A stretch of DNA of 64,000 bases. It comes from Priestia iocasae (GTDB lineage Bacteria; Bacillota; Bacilli; Bacillales; Bacillaceae_H). The position numbers and the translations under genes are program-made. This document shows, piece after piece, positions 37,566 through 47,868 of the stretch; the stretch's first letter is position 1, and each line of letters opens with the position of its first letter. The notes under the pieces were generated by a model. It was not told the DNA's origin. It saw only the letters and a list, made by a program, of their open reading frames with translations, and searched no databases. The DNA lies in assembly GCF_016909075.1 (NCBI RefSeq), contig NZ_JAFBFC010000005.1:235459-299458 (forward strand), in the 5' to 3' direction.

Positions 37566-38498
37566 TTATTTCTGTTGCTTCTTTCGTAAATCAAAACCTA
37601 AATCAATTATACCTAAGATGCGGACAAATTGAAGAAAAATCGGAATAATTAATGATAGGACAATGACGACAATCGGAATGACTTTTGAATATCCTTTTTG
37701 ACGACAAAAATAGAAGATAAACGAATACCCCTGAATTAAGATGAGTGTTTGTAACACCATCAATAAGTTCACAACAGCAATATATAAAAATGAACCAGTT
37801 TCCATACTAAAAAATGATAAAATAAGCACTAATAAATAGTACCAAAGAATGCTTTTTGGTAACTGTAGCTGATGAAATGGTGGAAAACGCTCCACTTCAT
37901 AACGCATTCTTTTTAAAATAGGTGCTGTAATTAGCTGCGTAATAAACGCAAATACAAACGAAACCATCACAATTAAAGATGGAAACATGTACTTAATGAG
38001 ATCTAACGCCTGTTCAAATTGCTTCATCTGCGCTTCATTTGGCGTCTGCCCCATCATTTCTAATGTATGTTTTGACATCGCAATGGATTCACTTAATGCT
38101 TGCTCCATTACTTCCATTAAGTTGATGTTGAGTACGACATTTACTAGTACATAGAGTAGTAATAACGTCATACTAAATGCAACCGTTCCACCTAAAAGAA
38201 TGATATACCGACTTCGTTGCTGCTTGTATAAATACCCCATAAACACACCGCTCATCCCAAAAGCAACTACCATTGGTAATGCGACTACACGCCCAAAAAG
38301 AACGCCTAGCAACAATGACACAATGAAAAAGACAATAGCCTTTTTCAACCCATGGCGAACAGTAAAAATGATAAATGGAACAGCTAAACTAAGCATAAAT
38401 AACTGACCAATTATCGGTATGTATAATGAAAAGAGCAATAGCCCAACAAAAATGGCTAATAACATCGCTCCTTCTGTAATAAATCGTGTTCCTTTCAC
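37566..38498 (-). CDS. yybS: Multi-pass membrane protein, DUF2232 (YybS)
   Basis: 310 aa, about eight hydrophobic segments from residue 11 to the C-terminus; the last tail is basic (DLRKKQQK). DUF2232 family, always next to gdpP in Bacillus. It may be a transport-like or envelope protein; function unknown. It ends 45 nt before gdpP, so they are probably co-transcribed. Confidence 0.9.
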   Translation of the reverse strand: MKGTRFITEGAMLLAIFVGLLLFSLYIPIIGQLFMLSLAVPFIIFTVRHGLKKAIVFFIVSLLLGVLFGRVVALPMVVAFGMSGVFMGYLYKQQRSRYIILLGGTVAFSMTLLLLYVLVNVVLNINLMEVMEQALSESIAMSKHTLEMMGQTPNEAQMKQFEQALDLIKYMFPSLIVMVSFVFAFITQLITAPILKRMRYEVERFPPFHQLQLPKSILWYYLLVLILSFFSMETGSFLYIAVVNLLMVLQTLILIQGYSFIFYFCRQKGYSKVIPIVVIVLSLIIPIFLQFVRILGIIDLGFDLRKKQQK

Positions 38499-38590
38499 AA
38501 CTCCACCTCATATGTTATAAGCTATTTCTTATTTTATCGGTTCGTTGCGTGATAATCAAATGTTTGCCAAGGAAATAATAATGTAAAAAA

Positions 38591-38616
38591 AGACAGTAAG
38601 GGATTCCCTACTGTCT
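38591..38616 (-). terminator. Terminator of the rpsF-ssb-rpsR operon
   Basis: AGACAGTA and TACTGTCT with an inner GGG/CCC give a strong hairpin, 20 nt past the rpsR stop, followed by a T run on the minus strand. Confidence 0.88.
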
Positions 38617-38635
38617 CTCATATACATCTCAACTA

Positions 38636-38893
<258 letters not shown>

Positions 38894-38937
38894 TTATGTT
38901 ATGTTATATCCGAAATGTATACTCGAAAGATGAGTTC

Positions 38938-39459
38938 TTAAAAAGGTAAGTCGTCATCTGAAATGTCAATTGGTTGACCATCATTTGCAAATGGATCATC
39001 ATCAACACGAGTATAACCTTGATTACCTGAGTTACGGTTCTGATTATCCCCAAATGGGAAGCCTTGTCCTGATCCACCTGAACCTTGGCCTTGGCCTTGT
39101 CCAGCAAAGCTATTTCTTTGCATGTTATCATTGCCACCAGATTTAGGCTCTAAGAACTGTACGCTTTCCGCTAAAACTTCTGTAACATAAACACGACGAC
39201 CGTCTTGTCCTTCAAAGTTACGAGTTTGTACACGACCATCTACACCAGCTAAACTACCTTTTTTCAAAAAGTTCGCCACATTTTCAGCAGGACGACGCCA
39301 TACTACGCAGTTAATGAAATCTGCTTCACGTTCACCTTGCTGATTTGTAAACGAGCGGTTTACAGCTAATGTGAAGGTTGCGACAGCTACTCCATTTGGC
39401 GTATAACGTAATTCAGGATCTTTTGTCAAGCGCCCTACTAGAATTACGCGATTCATCAT
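38938..39459 (-). CDS. ssbA: Single-stranded DNA-binding protein
   Basis: 173 aa from ATG at 39459 (MMNRVILVG), GGAG 8 nt upstream; a GTG-started frame is longer than the family. OB fold 1-~105, Gly/Gln/Asn-rich linker, and the acidic DISDDDLPF tail that recruits replication and repair partners. Lies between rpsF and rpsR as in most Firmicutes. Confidence 0.97.
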   Translation of the reverse strand: MMNRVILVGRLTKDPELRYTPNGVAVATFTLAVNRSFTNQQGEREADFINCVVWRRPAENVANFLKKGSLAGVDGRVQTRNFEGQDGRRVYVTEVLAESVQFLEPKSGGNDNMQRNSFAGQGQGQGSGGSGQGFPFGDNQNRNSGNQGYTRVDDDPFANDGQPIDISDDDLPF

Positions 39460-39506
39460 CAGAACCACTCCTTAAGGAATTAAAACTTTTTTATTTAAAC
39501 AATTAA

Positions 39507-39794
39507 TTATTCTGCTTCTTTAACAACGATATGACGGATGATGTCTTCGCTGATTTTAGCAAGACGATCAAATTCTTGAATAGCTTCGTTACCTGACGCT
39601 ACGTTAAGAATCATGTAGAAACCGTCGCGGAAATCGTTGATTTCATAAGCTAAACGACGTTTACCCCATTCTTTTACGTTTGAGATTTCTGCGCCATTGT
39701 CAGTTAAAACGCCATTAAAACGCTCAACTAAAGCTTTTTTAGCCTCATCATCAATGTTTGGACGGATGATATACATAACTTCGTATTTTTTCAT
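39507..39794 (-). CDS. rpsF: 30S ribosomal protein S6
   Basis: 95 aa from ATG at 39794 ([13 protein letters not shown]) with AAAGGAGGTGA; the longer frame covers the leader. Ends [11 protein letters not shown]. Binds S18. A leader with an S6:S18-like motif lies upstream. Confidence 0.97.
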   Translation of the reverse strand: MKKYEVMYIIRPNIDDEAKKALVERFNGVLTDNGAEISNVKEWGKRRLAYEINDFRDGFYMILNVASGNEAIQEFDRLAKISEDIIRHIVVKEAE

Positions 39795-39807
39795 CACTGT
39801 CACCTCC

Positions 39808-39838
39808 TTTTGGTCTAACGGCCCTCTGAGGGGCAAGG
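39808..39838 (-). promoter_or_regulatory. Candidate S6:S18 autoregulatory leader
   Basis: In the rpsF leader, GCCC/GGGC form a short stem next to CCG and TTAGACC. A CCG-bearing hairpin is the known hallmark of the S6:S18 leader, which represses its own mRNA. My fold is by eye. Confidence 0.5.
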
Positions 39839-39854
39839 AGCAATAAAATATCAC

Positions 39855-40137
39855 TCACAAATTAAGATTATAGCACAAGGTCATAGCCAAAGCAATATCA
39901 TCTTAACAATTAAACGAACTCTTTCATTCCGATGGTTTCTATGCTGATTATGGATTGTAAATAGGATGAAATGCTAACATAAATGGAAGATCACTGCATC
40001 TACTTTCATTTATCTATCATCTTTGGAATGTTCGACTATTATTTTATATGGATAATTATAACACAAGAACATACGTTTGTATATTATGAGCGTTGAACTT
40101 TACCTTTTTTATTAAAAGAAGCTGATTTTTCATAAAA
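39855..40137. other. Intergenic region between rpsF and ychF operons
   Basis: A/T-rich, no ORF with a ribosome site. It must hold the rpsF promoter; no clear -35/-10 pair or other structure stands out. Confidence 0.5.
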
Positions 40138-40163
40138 AAACTCTAGGACGAATCCTAGAGTTT
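40138..40163 (-). terminator. ychF terminator
   Basis: AACTCTAGG and CCTAGAGTT form a stem followed by a T run (A run on plus), just past the ychF stop. Confidence 0.9.
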
Positions 40164-40184
40164 AACTGTTTTACAATTTATTTA

Positions 40185-41285
40185 TTAAACATTGAATCTA
40201 AAGTGCATAACATCGCCGTCTTTTACGATGTATTCTTTTCCTTCTAGTCTTACTTTTCCAGCCTCACGAGCAGCGCCCATTGAACCATTTGTAACAAGCT
40301 CTTCATAAGCGACTGTCTCAGCACGAATAAATCCACGTTCAAAGTCTGTATGAATAATTCCCGCACATTCAGGTGCTTTCATACCTTTTTTAAACGTCCA
40401 CGCTCGTACTTCTTGCTCACCAGCAGTGAAATACGTAGCTAAACCAAGAAGCTGGTAAGAAGCTTTGATTAATTGATCTAATCCAGACTCTTCAATTCCT
40501 AGCTCTTCTAAGAACATGTCCTTTTCTTCGCCTTCTAGTTCAGCAATTTCCGATTCAATTTTTGCACATACAACAATTACTTCAGCACCCTCTTTTGAAG
40601 CATATTCACGAACTTGTGCTACGTATTCGTTATTTGAAGCATCTGCTACTTCGTCTTCTCCTACGTTCGCTACATAAAGAATCGGCTTAATTGTTAATAG
40701 ATGTAATTGTTTTACAAGACGTAATTGCTCATCTGTGAACGAAACGGCACGAGCTGGTTGATCGCTTTCAAACGCGTCTTTTAATTTCACTAAAATTTCA
40801 TGCTCATACATTGCGTCTTTATCTTTTTGCTTTGCCATTTTTTCTACTCGGCTAAGTCGCTTCTCTACCGTTTCTAAGTCTGCTAAAATTAACTCTAAGT
40901 TAATGGTTTCAATATCTGAAATTGGATCTACTTTTCCCGAAACGTGTGTGATGTTTTCATCAACAAAGCAGCGAACAACTTGACAAATTGCATCTACTTC
41001 ACGAATGTGAGATAAGAATTTGTTTCCTAGTCCTTCTCCTTTGCTGGCACCTTTTACAATTCCTGCGATATCTGTAAATTCAAAAGCAGTTGGAATTGTT
41101 TTTTTAGGTTTCACTAACTCTGTTAATTTTTGTAAACGCTCATCTGGAACCTCAACAATTCCTACGTTTGGATCAATTGTACAGAAAGGGTAGTTCGCTG
41201 ATTCTGCACCCGCTTGTGTAATTGCGTTAAATAACGTTGATTTCCCGACATTCGGAAGACCAACAATACCCGCTGTTAAAGCCAT
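40185..41285 (-). CDS. ychF: Redox-regulated ATPase/GTPase YchF
   Basis: 366 aa Obg-type P-loop protein: GLPNVGKSTLFNAIT (~8-22), DIAGIVKGASKGEGLGNKFLSHI switch region, and a C-terminal TGS-like domain ending DGDVMHFRFNV. Prefers ATP and associates with ribosomes. Clusters with rpsF-ssb-rpsR in Bacillus (yyaF). Confidence 0.95.
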   Translation of the reverse strand: MALTAGIVGLPNVGKSTLFNAITQAGAESANYPFCTIDPNVGIVEVPDERLQKLTELVKPKKTIPTAFEFTDIAGIVKGASKGEGLGNKFLSHIREVDAICQVVRCFVDENITHVSGKVDPISDIETINLELILADLETVEKRLSRVEKMAKQKDKDAMYEHEILVKLKDAFESDQPARAVSFTDEQLRLVKQLHLLTIKPILYVANVGEDEVADASNNEYVAQVREYASKEGAEVIVVCAKIESEIAELEGEEKDMFLEELGIEESGLDQLIKASYQLLGLATYFTAGEQEVRAWTFKKGMKAPECAGIIHTDFERGFIRAETVAYEELVTNGSMGAAREAGKVRLEGKEYIVKDGDVMHFRFNV

Positions 41286-41422
41286 ATCTATTTCACTCCT
41301 CTTTTATAATCCGAAAACAAGTTAACCTTTCACAATTATAGTGAGTCATATTTAAAAAGACAAGCACTATTCACTTACCTATCATTTACAATCTTTATCG
41401 AAAGCGTAAAAAAAACATGAGG

Positions 41423-41620
41423 TCATTCCTCATGCTTAATTAAGACTTTCTTCATCTTTCGCGCAAAATCACGTCTTGGAATTAACACGCTATGGCCGCA
41501 TCCTTCACATTTAATTCGTATATCCATTCCCATACGAATAATCTTCCAGCGGTTTTCACCACAAGGGTGGGCTTTTTTCATTTCTACAACGTCTAATAAA
41601 CCAAATTCTTTTTCAATCAT
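41423..41620 (-). CDS. DUF951 protein (small zinc-ribbon-like)
   Basis: 65 aa. HPCGENRW with a later CEGC suggests a metal site. DUF951 proteins sit between mscS-type and ychF genes in Bacillales; function not known, possibly nucleic-acid binding. It is 21 nt after the channel gene, in one operon. Confidence 0.88.
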   Translation of the reverse strand: MIEKEFGLLDVVEMKKAHPCGENRWKIIRMGMDIRIKCEGCGHSVLIPRRDFARKMKKVLIKHEE

Positions 41621-41641
41621 CTTCCTACCCCTCGCTTACGA

Positions 41642-42538
41642 TTACTCATTCATTCTCGTTTGTTTCGCACTTATTTCTTCTGTACGATTATACATAACCA
41701 TTCGTGGAAATGGAATCTCAATGCCATGCTCATTTAATCGAACGCGAATGTCTTTTCTTAGCATTCTAGCAATGAAAAAATGACGCATCGGTTTTACTTC
41801 ACTAATGACGCGAATGACGAGCTCAGAAGGACCTAACGTTTGAATACCTAGGATCTCTGGAGGTTTGACCATATCCTCATATTTCTCAGGCAATTCCTCA
41901 AGAAGGTCAGCGATTACTTTTTCCGCTTTTTGAATATCTTCTTCATATGAGATACTCACATCAACAAAAGCTACACTATTATGGATTGAAAAGTTCGTAA
42001 CCTCAATGATGCTTCCATTAGGTAAGATATTGAGCTCTCCTGTCCAACTTTTAATTTTCGTCGTGCGTAACCCAATTTCCTCAACCGTTCCTTCAAATGA
42101 GCCAACCCTTACATAATCTCCTACTGAAAACTGATCTTCAAAAATAATAAAGAATCCAGTGATAATGTCTCGTACGAGATTCTGAGCGCCAAAACCTACC
42201 GCTAAGCCAACAATACCAGCACCCGCTAACAAAGCCGTTATATTAATGCTCATTGCTTCTAAAATCATCACAAGCGCGATAAAGTAGACCGCATACGTAA
42301 AGACATTTTGTACAAGCTTCATTAACGTAGCTTCTCGACGTTCTGAAATACGAAGAGGACTTTTTGTTCTTACTTCAAAAATTTTATTCAACATAGCCTT
42401 TCCTATACGAATAAAGAACGTAGCTACTAAAAGGATGAACAAAATTTTAATTACGGAAAACCCGATCTGTTGCCATGTGCTTTCATTAAACAACGATTTC
42501 ATTATTGAACTAAATTCATTTTGTAATGACTGTATCAT
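41642..42538 (-). CDS. Small-conductance mechanosensitive channel, MscS family
   Basis: 298 aa. Three membrane helices (about 20-45, 75-95, 100-130); the pore helix shows GAGIVGLAVGFGAQNLVRDIITGFFI. A cytoplasmic beta/alpha domain (DQFSVGDYVRVGSFEGTVEEIGLRTTKI) follows. Opens under membrane tension to release solutes on hypo-osmotic shock. Confidence 0.93.
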   Translation of the reverse strand: MIQSLQNEFSSIMKSLFNESTWQQIGFSVIKILFILLVATFFIRIGKAMLNKIFEVRTKSPLRISERREATLMKLVQNVFTYAVYFIALVMILEAMSINITALLAGAGIVGLAVGFGAQNLVRDIITGFFIIFEDQFSVGDYVRVGSFEGTVEEIGLRTTKIKSWTGELNILPNGSIIEVTNFSIHNSVAFVDVSISYEEDIQKAEKVIADLLEELPEKYEDMVKPPEILGIQTLGPSELVIRVISEVKPMRHFFIARMLRKDIRVRLNEHGIEIPFPRMVMYNRTEEISAKQTRMNE

Positions 42539-42596
42539 TCATTGTTCCTACCTTATGTTGTAAGTATGTTATGTGTTTTATTTTAACAACTTTCTT

Positions 42597-43613
42597 TTAT
42601 ATTTTGTAGCGATTTACAATTGGATATAACAAAATAGCGGTTAATAAATATAAATTCAACAATCCATAAATAGGATAAAGAATTGAGATGAGTGTTGAGA
42701 AGCCAAAGGTTGTAAAGGGTAGCATGAGTAAAAGAAGAATTGAAGCTAAGAGCCATAGCGGCATTTTTGTACATCCTTTAAATCGAGTCGTTAACCCAAG
42801 AATGCCCGATACAGCTGTTGTATAAATTGCAATGAGCAACAGGCCCGTCATAAACACTAGCATAAAATACGGGAAATGCTTCAAAATGGCAAACAGAGGG
42901 ATTTCGTATAATGGTAGTGATTCAGCAACTTGCATTAATGACTCATTATAAATAAATGAGATAGCTCCTAAAATTAAGCCACTTCCAATGCTTGCAATCC
43001 CAATTTCTCCTCGATCTTTAATTTGATTTCCTACCGCAGATAACACAGCTACAAGTGGTAAGATGTTAAGTGATGTAAATGTAAAAGCAGCAGGCCAATT
43101 TGCTTGCGCCGTCCATTCTAGTGCCCAAGGCTTGTCATTATCAAACATAAAGATAAACAATACACCTATTAACCCTATGATTAAAACCGGAATAATCATA
43201 GCATTCATCGTAATCATGCCATTTAATCCTTTTAGAAAAACCAATACGACAAAAATGGAAAAAAGAACAATTCCCACCCAATAAGGAACGTGAAACGTCT
43301 CCAACGTCGCCCCTCCACCTGCTAGCATGACAACTGTTGTCGTAAACAGATATAAAATAATTAGCACATCATAAATATGACTCCATTTTTTCCCCACCAA
43401 CACATGTAAGACAGGCAAGAAGTGCTCTGTTTTTTGCTTATAGCTAATGGTCATAATGGTATAGCAGCACACCGAAAAGATAACGGTAAATAGAATAATA
43501 GCCAGTCCACTTTCTTCGCCGAAAAATTGCCATAATTCACGTCCAGATGCATATCCTGCTCCAATCATTGTTCCCATAATTAAAAACATCCATTTAAAAC
43601 CAGACTTCCACAT
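42597..43613 (-). CDS. YkvI-family membrane transporter-like protein
   Basis: 338 aa, about ten hydrophobic segments; first GTMIGAGYASGRELWQFFGE is typical of LeuT-fold transporters. Similar to the YkvI family of Bacillus. Substrate unknown; an amino acid or ion symporter is the best guess. Divergent from yyaC. Confidence 0.8.
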   Translation of the reverse strand: MWKSGFKWMFLIMGTMIGAGYASGRELWQFFGEESGLAIILFTVIFSVCCYTIMTISYKQKTEHFLPVLHVLVGKKWSHIYDVLIILYLFTTTVVMLAGGGATLETFHVPYWVGIVLFSIFVVLVFLKGLNGMITMNAMIIPVLIIGLIGVLFIFMFDNDKPWALEWTAQANWPAAFTFTSLNILPLVAVLSAVGNQIKDRGEIGIASIGSGLILGAISFIYNESLMQVAESLPLYEIPLFAILKHFPYFMLVFMTGLLLIAIYTTAVSGILGLTTRFKGCTKMPLWLLASILLLLMLPFTTFGFSTLISILYPIYGLLNLYLLTAILLYPIVNRYKI

Positions 43614-43699
43614 TCATTCTCCTCCAAACTATCTAATATATGTATAGATTTCTATAAATCTTCGTATACTGTTACTACTATGTAAAAGGAGTGGGCACT

Positions 43700-44320
43700 A
43701 TGAACGTAAAATCCTCCTTCTTTGAGAGGAATCGAGATCCGATCCGTATTCCCCATGATGAACTAGATGCTTTGACTACTTTAAAAGAAAGCTTGCTATC
43801 GTTTCTACCTACCTCTCTAGATAAACAAATTGTCGTCGTATGTATTGGAACAGATCGTCTAACTGGTGATTCATTAGGCCCACTGGTTGGAACGAAGCTA
43901 AAAGAGAAAGGCGTATCCTCTTTTCATATATATGGGACATTAGAGGAACCTATTCATGCTGTTAATTTAAAAGAAACATTGAAACATATTCATAAAGCAC
44001 ACCATAATCCTTTTGTCATTGGGATTGATGCATGTCTTGGAAAGATGAAAAGTGTGGGTATGGTTTCAATGGCTGGCGGGCCTGTAAAGCCTGGAGCAGG
44101 TGTAAATAAAGATTTACCACCTGTAGGAAATATGCACATTACAGGGATTGTAAATGTCAGTGGATTTATGGAGTTTTTTGTTCTTCAAAATACCAGACTC
44201 TTTCTGGTGATGAAAATGGCAGATTTAATTGCAGACTGTATTTATGAAGCGAGCGAAGATGCCTCAAGAAAAAAGCCAAGCCGCTCTATTTTTCTAAACT
44301 TACGTAAATCGAAGCAATAA
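43700..44320 (+). CDS. yyaC: Sporulation-associated YyaC (DUF1256, GPR-like)
   Basis: 206 aa from ATG at 43700 (AAGGAG upstream); a GTG at 43691 is part of the same site. VVVCIGTDRLTGDSLGPLVGTKL and GIDACLG resemble the spore protease GPR fold. Known as a spore-formation related protein; activity not defined. It opposes the parB gene, sharing a bidirectional terminator. Confidence 0.9.
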   Translation: MNVKSSFFERNRDPIRIPHDELDALTTLKESLLSFLPTSLDKQIVVVCIGTDRLTGDSLGPLVGTKLKEKGVSSFHIYGTLEEPIHAVNLKETLKHIHKAHHNPFVIGIDACLGKMKSVGMVSMAGGPVKPGAGVNKDLPPVGNMHITGIVNVSGFMEFFVLQNTRLFLVMKMADLIADCIYEASEDASRKKPSRSIFLNLRKSKQ

Positions 44321-44366
44321 AAAAGATTGTCCTAATGAAGAACGCATTCTTTAGGACAATCTTTTT
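44319..44366. terminator. Bidirectional terminator between yyaC and parB
   Basis: AAAAAGATTGTCCTAA and TTAGGACAATCTTTTT form a long stem flanked by A and T runs; it serves both converging genes. Confidence 0.92.
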
Positions 44367-44378
44367 ATTGGCTTTACA

Positions 44379-45230
44379 TTATGACTTTGTTACTTTCTGA
44401 AGCATATCTAGTAATCTATTTAAATCTTCGGGTGAAAAAAACTCAATTTCAATTTTCCCCTTTTTCTTCTGCTGCGTAATGTGTACGGATGTTCCAAATG
44501 TTTCACGTAACTTTGCTTCACTTTCCTTCACAAATACGTTCTTTTCTGGCTTTTTCTTTGTTTCACGTGAAACATAGTCATTTAATTGAGCGATATATTC
44601 TTCTAGTTGGCGCACACTCAACTGATTTTCCACTACTTTTTGCGCCACGTTCAATATCGTTTCTTTTTTCTTTAAACCAAGTAACGCTCTTCCGTGTCCC
44701 ATCGATAGCTTTCCATCTGATACAAGCTGTTGAATAGGATCAGGAAGATTAAGCAGGCGTAGATGATTCGCAATATGAGGACGACTTTTTCCTAGTCGAT
44801 TCGCTAATTGTTCTTGTGTCATATCCAATTTTTGAATCAGCGTTTGATAAGCAATTGCCTCTTCAATAGGTGTTAAATCTTCTCGTTGTAGGTTTTCTAA
44901 AAGAGCTAATTCCATCATTTGTTGTTCGGAAAACTCTCGAACAATTACAGGAACCGTCTCTAACGCAGCCTCTTTCGCTGCACGAAATCTTCTTTCACCT
45001 GCAACAATTTCAAATCCTTTTATGCTTTTGCGCACAATGATAGGCTGTAAAATACCGTGTTGTAAAATTGATTGTTTTAATTCTTGAATCGCTTCAGGTT
45101 GAAAGGTTTTACGAGGTTGATATGGGTTAGGTCTTAACTCATGAAGAGCAACTTCTTTAATTGAGTCTTCACTTTGTACATCCAATCCAGAAAATAATGC
45201 ATTAATGCCCTTCCCTAATCCTTTCGCCAC
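44379..45230 (-). CDS. parB: Chromosome-partitioning protein ParB (Spo0J)
   Basis: 283 aa. N-terminal CTPase/ParB domain with the [11 protein letters not shown] motif, helix-turn-helix ([19 protein letters not shown]) and a C-terminal dimer domain. It binds parS, loads SMC and stimulates Soj. Carries a parS site inside its own gene. Overlaps parA by 29 nt. Confidence 0.97.
   Translation of the reverse strand: MAKGLGKGINALFSGLDVQSEDSIKEVALHELRPNPYQPRKTFQPEAIQELKQSILQHGILQPIIVRKSIKGFEIVAGERRFRAAKEAALETVPVIVREFSEQQMMELALLENLQREDLTPIEEAIAYQTLIQKLDMTQEQLANRLGKSRPHIANHLRLLNLPDPIQQLVSDGKLSMGHGRALLGLKKKETILNVAQKVVENQLSVRQLEEYIAQLNDYVSRETKKKPEKNVFVKESEAKLRETFGTSVHITQQKKKGKIEIEFFSPEDLNRLLDMLQKVTKS
44559..44574. 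promoter_or_regulatory. Perfect parS site in parB
   Basis: TGTTTCACGTGAAACA at 44559-44574 is the full palindromic consensus. A degenerate half-copy (TGTTTCACGTAA) lies about 60 bp to the left. Confidence 0.95.
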
Positions 45231-45984
45231 TATACATCACTTCCTTTGCAAGTTCCATATAAACTTCGGCTCCTCTAGATCTTGCATCATATAGAATAAT
45301 AGGTTCACCGTGACTTGGTGCTTCACTTAGACGAACATTTCGAGGAATTATCGTTCGGTATACGCGATCTTGAAAGTATTTCTTCACTTCTGCTGTCACC
45401 TGTAATCCTAAATTGGTTCTTGCATCTAGCATCGTTAATAAAACTCCTTCAATTCGGAGATGATGATTCAAATGCTTTTGCACTAAACGAACGGTATTCA
45501 AAAGCTGACTTAGTCCTTCTAATGCATAATACTCACATTGAACAGGAATTAAAACAGAGTCTGATGCTGTTAATGCATTAATAGTTAACAAGCCTAGAGA
45601 TGGCGGACAATCAATAATAACATAATCAAATTGATCTTTCACGGCTTCTAGTGCTCGCTTTAGACGAACTTCTCGAGAAATAGTTGAAACTAATTCAATT
45701 TCTGCACCCGCTAATTGAATGGTTGCAGGAATAATAGATAGATTATCAACAGCTGTACCGCAAATAACATCTCTCGCACTCATGTCTTCTACAATGACAT
45801 TGTAAATACACTCATCTACTTCAGCTTTATCAATACCTACGCCGCTCGTCGCATTCCCTTGAGGATCTCCGTCTACAAGTAGCACTTTCTTGCCTTGATG
45901 CGCTAAGCATGCTCCTAAGTTTACTGCAGTGGTGGTTTTTCCAACTCCACCTTTTTGATTGGCAATTGCAATAATCTTGCCCAC
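45202..45984 (-). CDS. parA: ParA-type ATPase Soj
   Basis: 260 aa from GTG at 45984 ([10 protein letters not shown]) with AGGTAGGTG upstream; an upstream ATG frame is not family-like. Walker A KGGVGKTT and the [14 protein letters not shown] switch. Regulates DnaA and works with Spo0J in segregation. A little beyond lies noc. Confidence 0.97.
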   Translation of the reverse strand: MGKIIAIANQKGGVGKTTTAVNLGACLAHQGKKVLLVDGDPQGNATSGVGIDKAEVDECIYNVIVEDMSARDVICGTAVDNLSIIPATIQLAGAEIELVSTISREVRLKRALEAVKDQFDYVIIDCPPSLGLLTINALTASDSVLIPVQCEYYALEGLSQLLNTVRLVQKHLNHHLRIEGVLLTMLDARTNLGLQVTAEVKKYFQDRVYRTIIPRNVRLSEAPSHGEPIILYDARSRGAEVYMELAKEVMYSGERIREGH

Positions 45985-46068
45985 GGTGTCACCTACCTTC
46001 ATTTGCATAAAGTCTATTAATCTACCACCTATTCTATCAATAAATTGCGAATTTTTTTACTATTTTAC

Positions 46069-46098
46069 AAAAAAACCTCATCATAATAAAAGATGAGG
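46069..46098 (-). terminator. noc terminator
   Basis: CCTCATC and GATGAGG stem followed by a T run on the minus strand, 14 nt past the noc stop. Confidence 0.88.
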
Positions 46099-46111
46099 AT
46101 TATTCACGACA

Positions 46112-46987
46112 TTATTTCTTAGGAATTTTAATAGTAAATTGATAGTATTCTTCAAACTCTTCTTCTTCAGAATCAAATGAAATTCCACTATCGTTTACCA
46201 TCGAAAGTGATTGGCGAATGGTATTCATTGCAATTCGAGCATCTTTAGTAAATGCTTTTCGCTTTGCTTTTTTCTTCGTTGTTTGATTTTCTAACAACTT
46301 CGCCACACGTTCCTCACTTTGCTTTACATTCAGCTGCTTTTCTAAAATTTCCGTTAACACCATAAGCTGCTTTTCTAAATCTTTTAACGGAATGAGAGCA
46401 CGTGCATGTCGTTCTGTTATTAACTTTTTCTTAATGGCTTCTTGCACTTCATTTGGAAGTTTTAACAATCGAAGCTTATTAGCAATCGTAGACTGTCCTT
46501 TTCCAAGGCGCTGTGCCAATGCTTCTTGTGTTAAGTTATGTAACTCTATTAATTTAGCATAGGCTATTGCTTCCTCAATGGCCGTTAGCTCTTCACGTTG
46601 TAAGTTTTCAATTAAAGCAACAGAAGCTGTTTCTGTATCATTAAAATGTTTTACAATTGCAGGAATTGTCTCCCAACCGAGCGTTTGTACAGCTCTCCAA
46701 CGGCGCTCTCCGGCAATAAGCTCATATGACTGTTCATCAATTGGACGTACGACAATTGGTTGAATAATACCATGTGTGCGAATTGTTAGCGCTAACTCTT
46801 CAATTTTGCTTTCGTTAAACACTGTACGCGGCTGATAACGGTTTGGAATGATGCTTGAAACTTCGATTTGTCTCACTTCATCTCGTATCACTTCTTCTTC
46901 GTTTTCACTTTCGATTGGCTGTTCAACGTCTATATCATCTTGAACTTTATCTTTTAAGTTAAAAAAACGGGAAAAAGCAGACTTCAT
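46112..46987 (-). CDS. noc: Nucleoid occlusion protein Noc
   Basis: 291 aa ParB-like protein. An N-terminal amphipathic segment ([14 protein letters not shown]) for membrane binding, the [13 protein letters not shown] motif, and helix-turn-helix [19 protein letters not shown]. It blocks division over the nucleoid. Sits after rsmG as in Bacillus. Family and position separate it from spo0J. Confidence 0.95.
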   Translation of the reverse strand: MKSAFSRFFNLKDKVQDDIDVEQPIESENEEEVIRDEVRQIEVSSIIPNRYQPRTVFNESKIEELALTIRTHGIIQPIVVRPIDEQSYELIAGERRWRAVQTLGWETIPAIVKHFNDTETASVALIENLQREELTAIEEAIAYAKLIELHNLTQEALAQRLGKGQSTIANKLRLLKLPNEVQEAIKKKLITERHARALIPLKDLEKQLMVLTEILEKQLNVKQSEERVAKLLENQTTKKKAKRKAFTKDARIAMNTIRQSLSMVNDSGISFDSEEEEFEEYYQFTIKIPKK

Positions 46988-47074
46988 AATCCTACACCAC
47001 CTTTAGGAAAATCCCACCATAAATTAGTTCTCTATTCTTTTGTTTTTTCCTGCTTACTCTTACGAAATTCTAAA

Positions 47075-47110
47075 AGTAGATAGATGTTTCATGTGAAACA
47101 TCTATCTACT
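47075..47110 (-). terminator. rsmG terminator containing a parS-like palindrome
   Basis: Two perfect 17-bp arms around TG; on the minus strand a TTTT tract follows, 9 nt past the rsmG stop. The centre, TGTTTCATGTGAAACA (47085-47100), differs from parS by one base in its CACGTG core. Confidence 0.88.
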
Positions 47111-47118
47111 CCTTTTCT

Positions 47119-47835
47119 CTATTCAAGGGGCATTTTAACTGGTGTACCTGGTTTTCTCGGATACTTTTTAGGCGTCTTTTTTACCTTATCGATAAAAATG
47201 ATATAGCGCTCGCTATTTTCTATAGGCAATTGGAAATGTTCAATTCGATTAAGTTTTCCGCCTAAGACCTGCATTGACTTTTCGCCTTTTTCGAGCTCTT
47301 CAGGTGCAGATGCTCCTTTCATTGCGATAAAAAGACCGTTTTCTTTTACAAGAGGTAAACAAAATTCATTTAATACTGAAATACGTGCAACGGCTCTTGC
47401 TGTTACCACATCATAAGATTCACGAATGAGCTCTTTCTTTCCAAATGTCTCTGCTCGATCATGATAAAGCGATACATTTTCAAGCTTTAACGCTTCCACT
47501 AAAGTTGATAAAAATGTAATGCGCTTTTGAAGTGAATCCACAATCGTCACGTGAAGATGTGGAAAGCAAATCTTTAAAGGGATACTCGGAAAGCCCGCTC
47601 CTGCTCCCACATCACAAACTGTTTGAACAGATGAAAAATCATGAAAGAATGCAGCTGAAACGGAATCATAAAAGTGCTTTTCAAGAACTTCGCCATATTC
47701 TGTAATCGCCGTTAAGTTCATTTTCTCGTTCCATTCAACGAGTAACTTGTGGTACATATTAAACTGTTCAATTTGTTGAGACGAAAGGATAATCCCCTTC
47801 GCCTCAAGTGATTGTTGAAACTGTTCTATATTCAT
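47119..47835 (-). CDS. rsmG: 16S rRNA m7G527 methyltransferase
   Basis: 238 aa. SAM motif [17 protein letters not shown] and the VTARAVA motif. Methylates G527 (Escherichia coli numbering) in the 530 loop; loss gives low-level streptomycin resistance. Follows mnmG by 33 nt. Confidence 0.97.
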   Translation of the reverse strand: MNIEQFQQSLEAKGIILSSQQIEQFNMYHKLLVEWNEKMNLTAITEYGEVLEKHFYDSVSAAFFHDFSSVQTVCDVGAGAGFPSIPLKICFPHLHVTIVDSLQKRITFLSTLVEALKLENVSLYHDRAETFGKKELIRESYDVVTARAVARISVLNEFCLPLVKENGLFIAMKGASAPEELEKGEKSMQVLGGKLNRIEHFQLPIENSERYIIFIDKVKKTPKKYPRKPGTPVKMPLE

Positions 47836-47868
47836 ATGTCTTCCCTTTCACATTGAAAATTAGCTGTT

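Noticed and set aside
43283..43298. Possible parS copy near AACGTGAAACGT
   Set aside because: Only about half of the consensus matches; likely chance.
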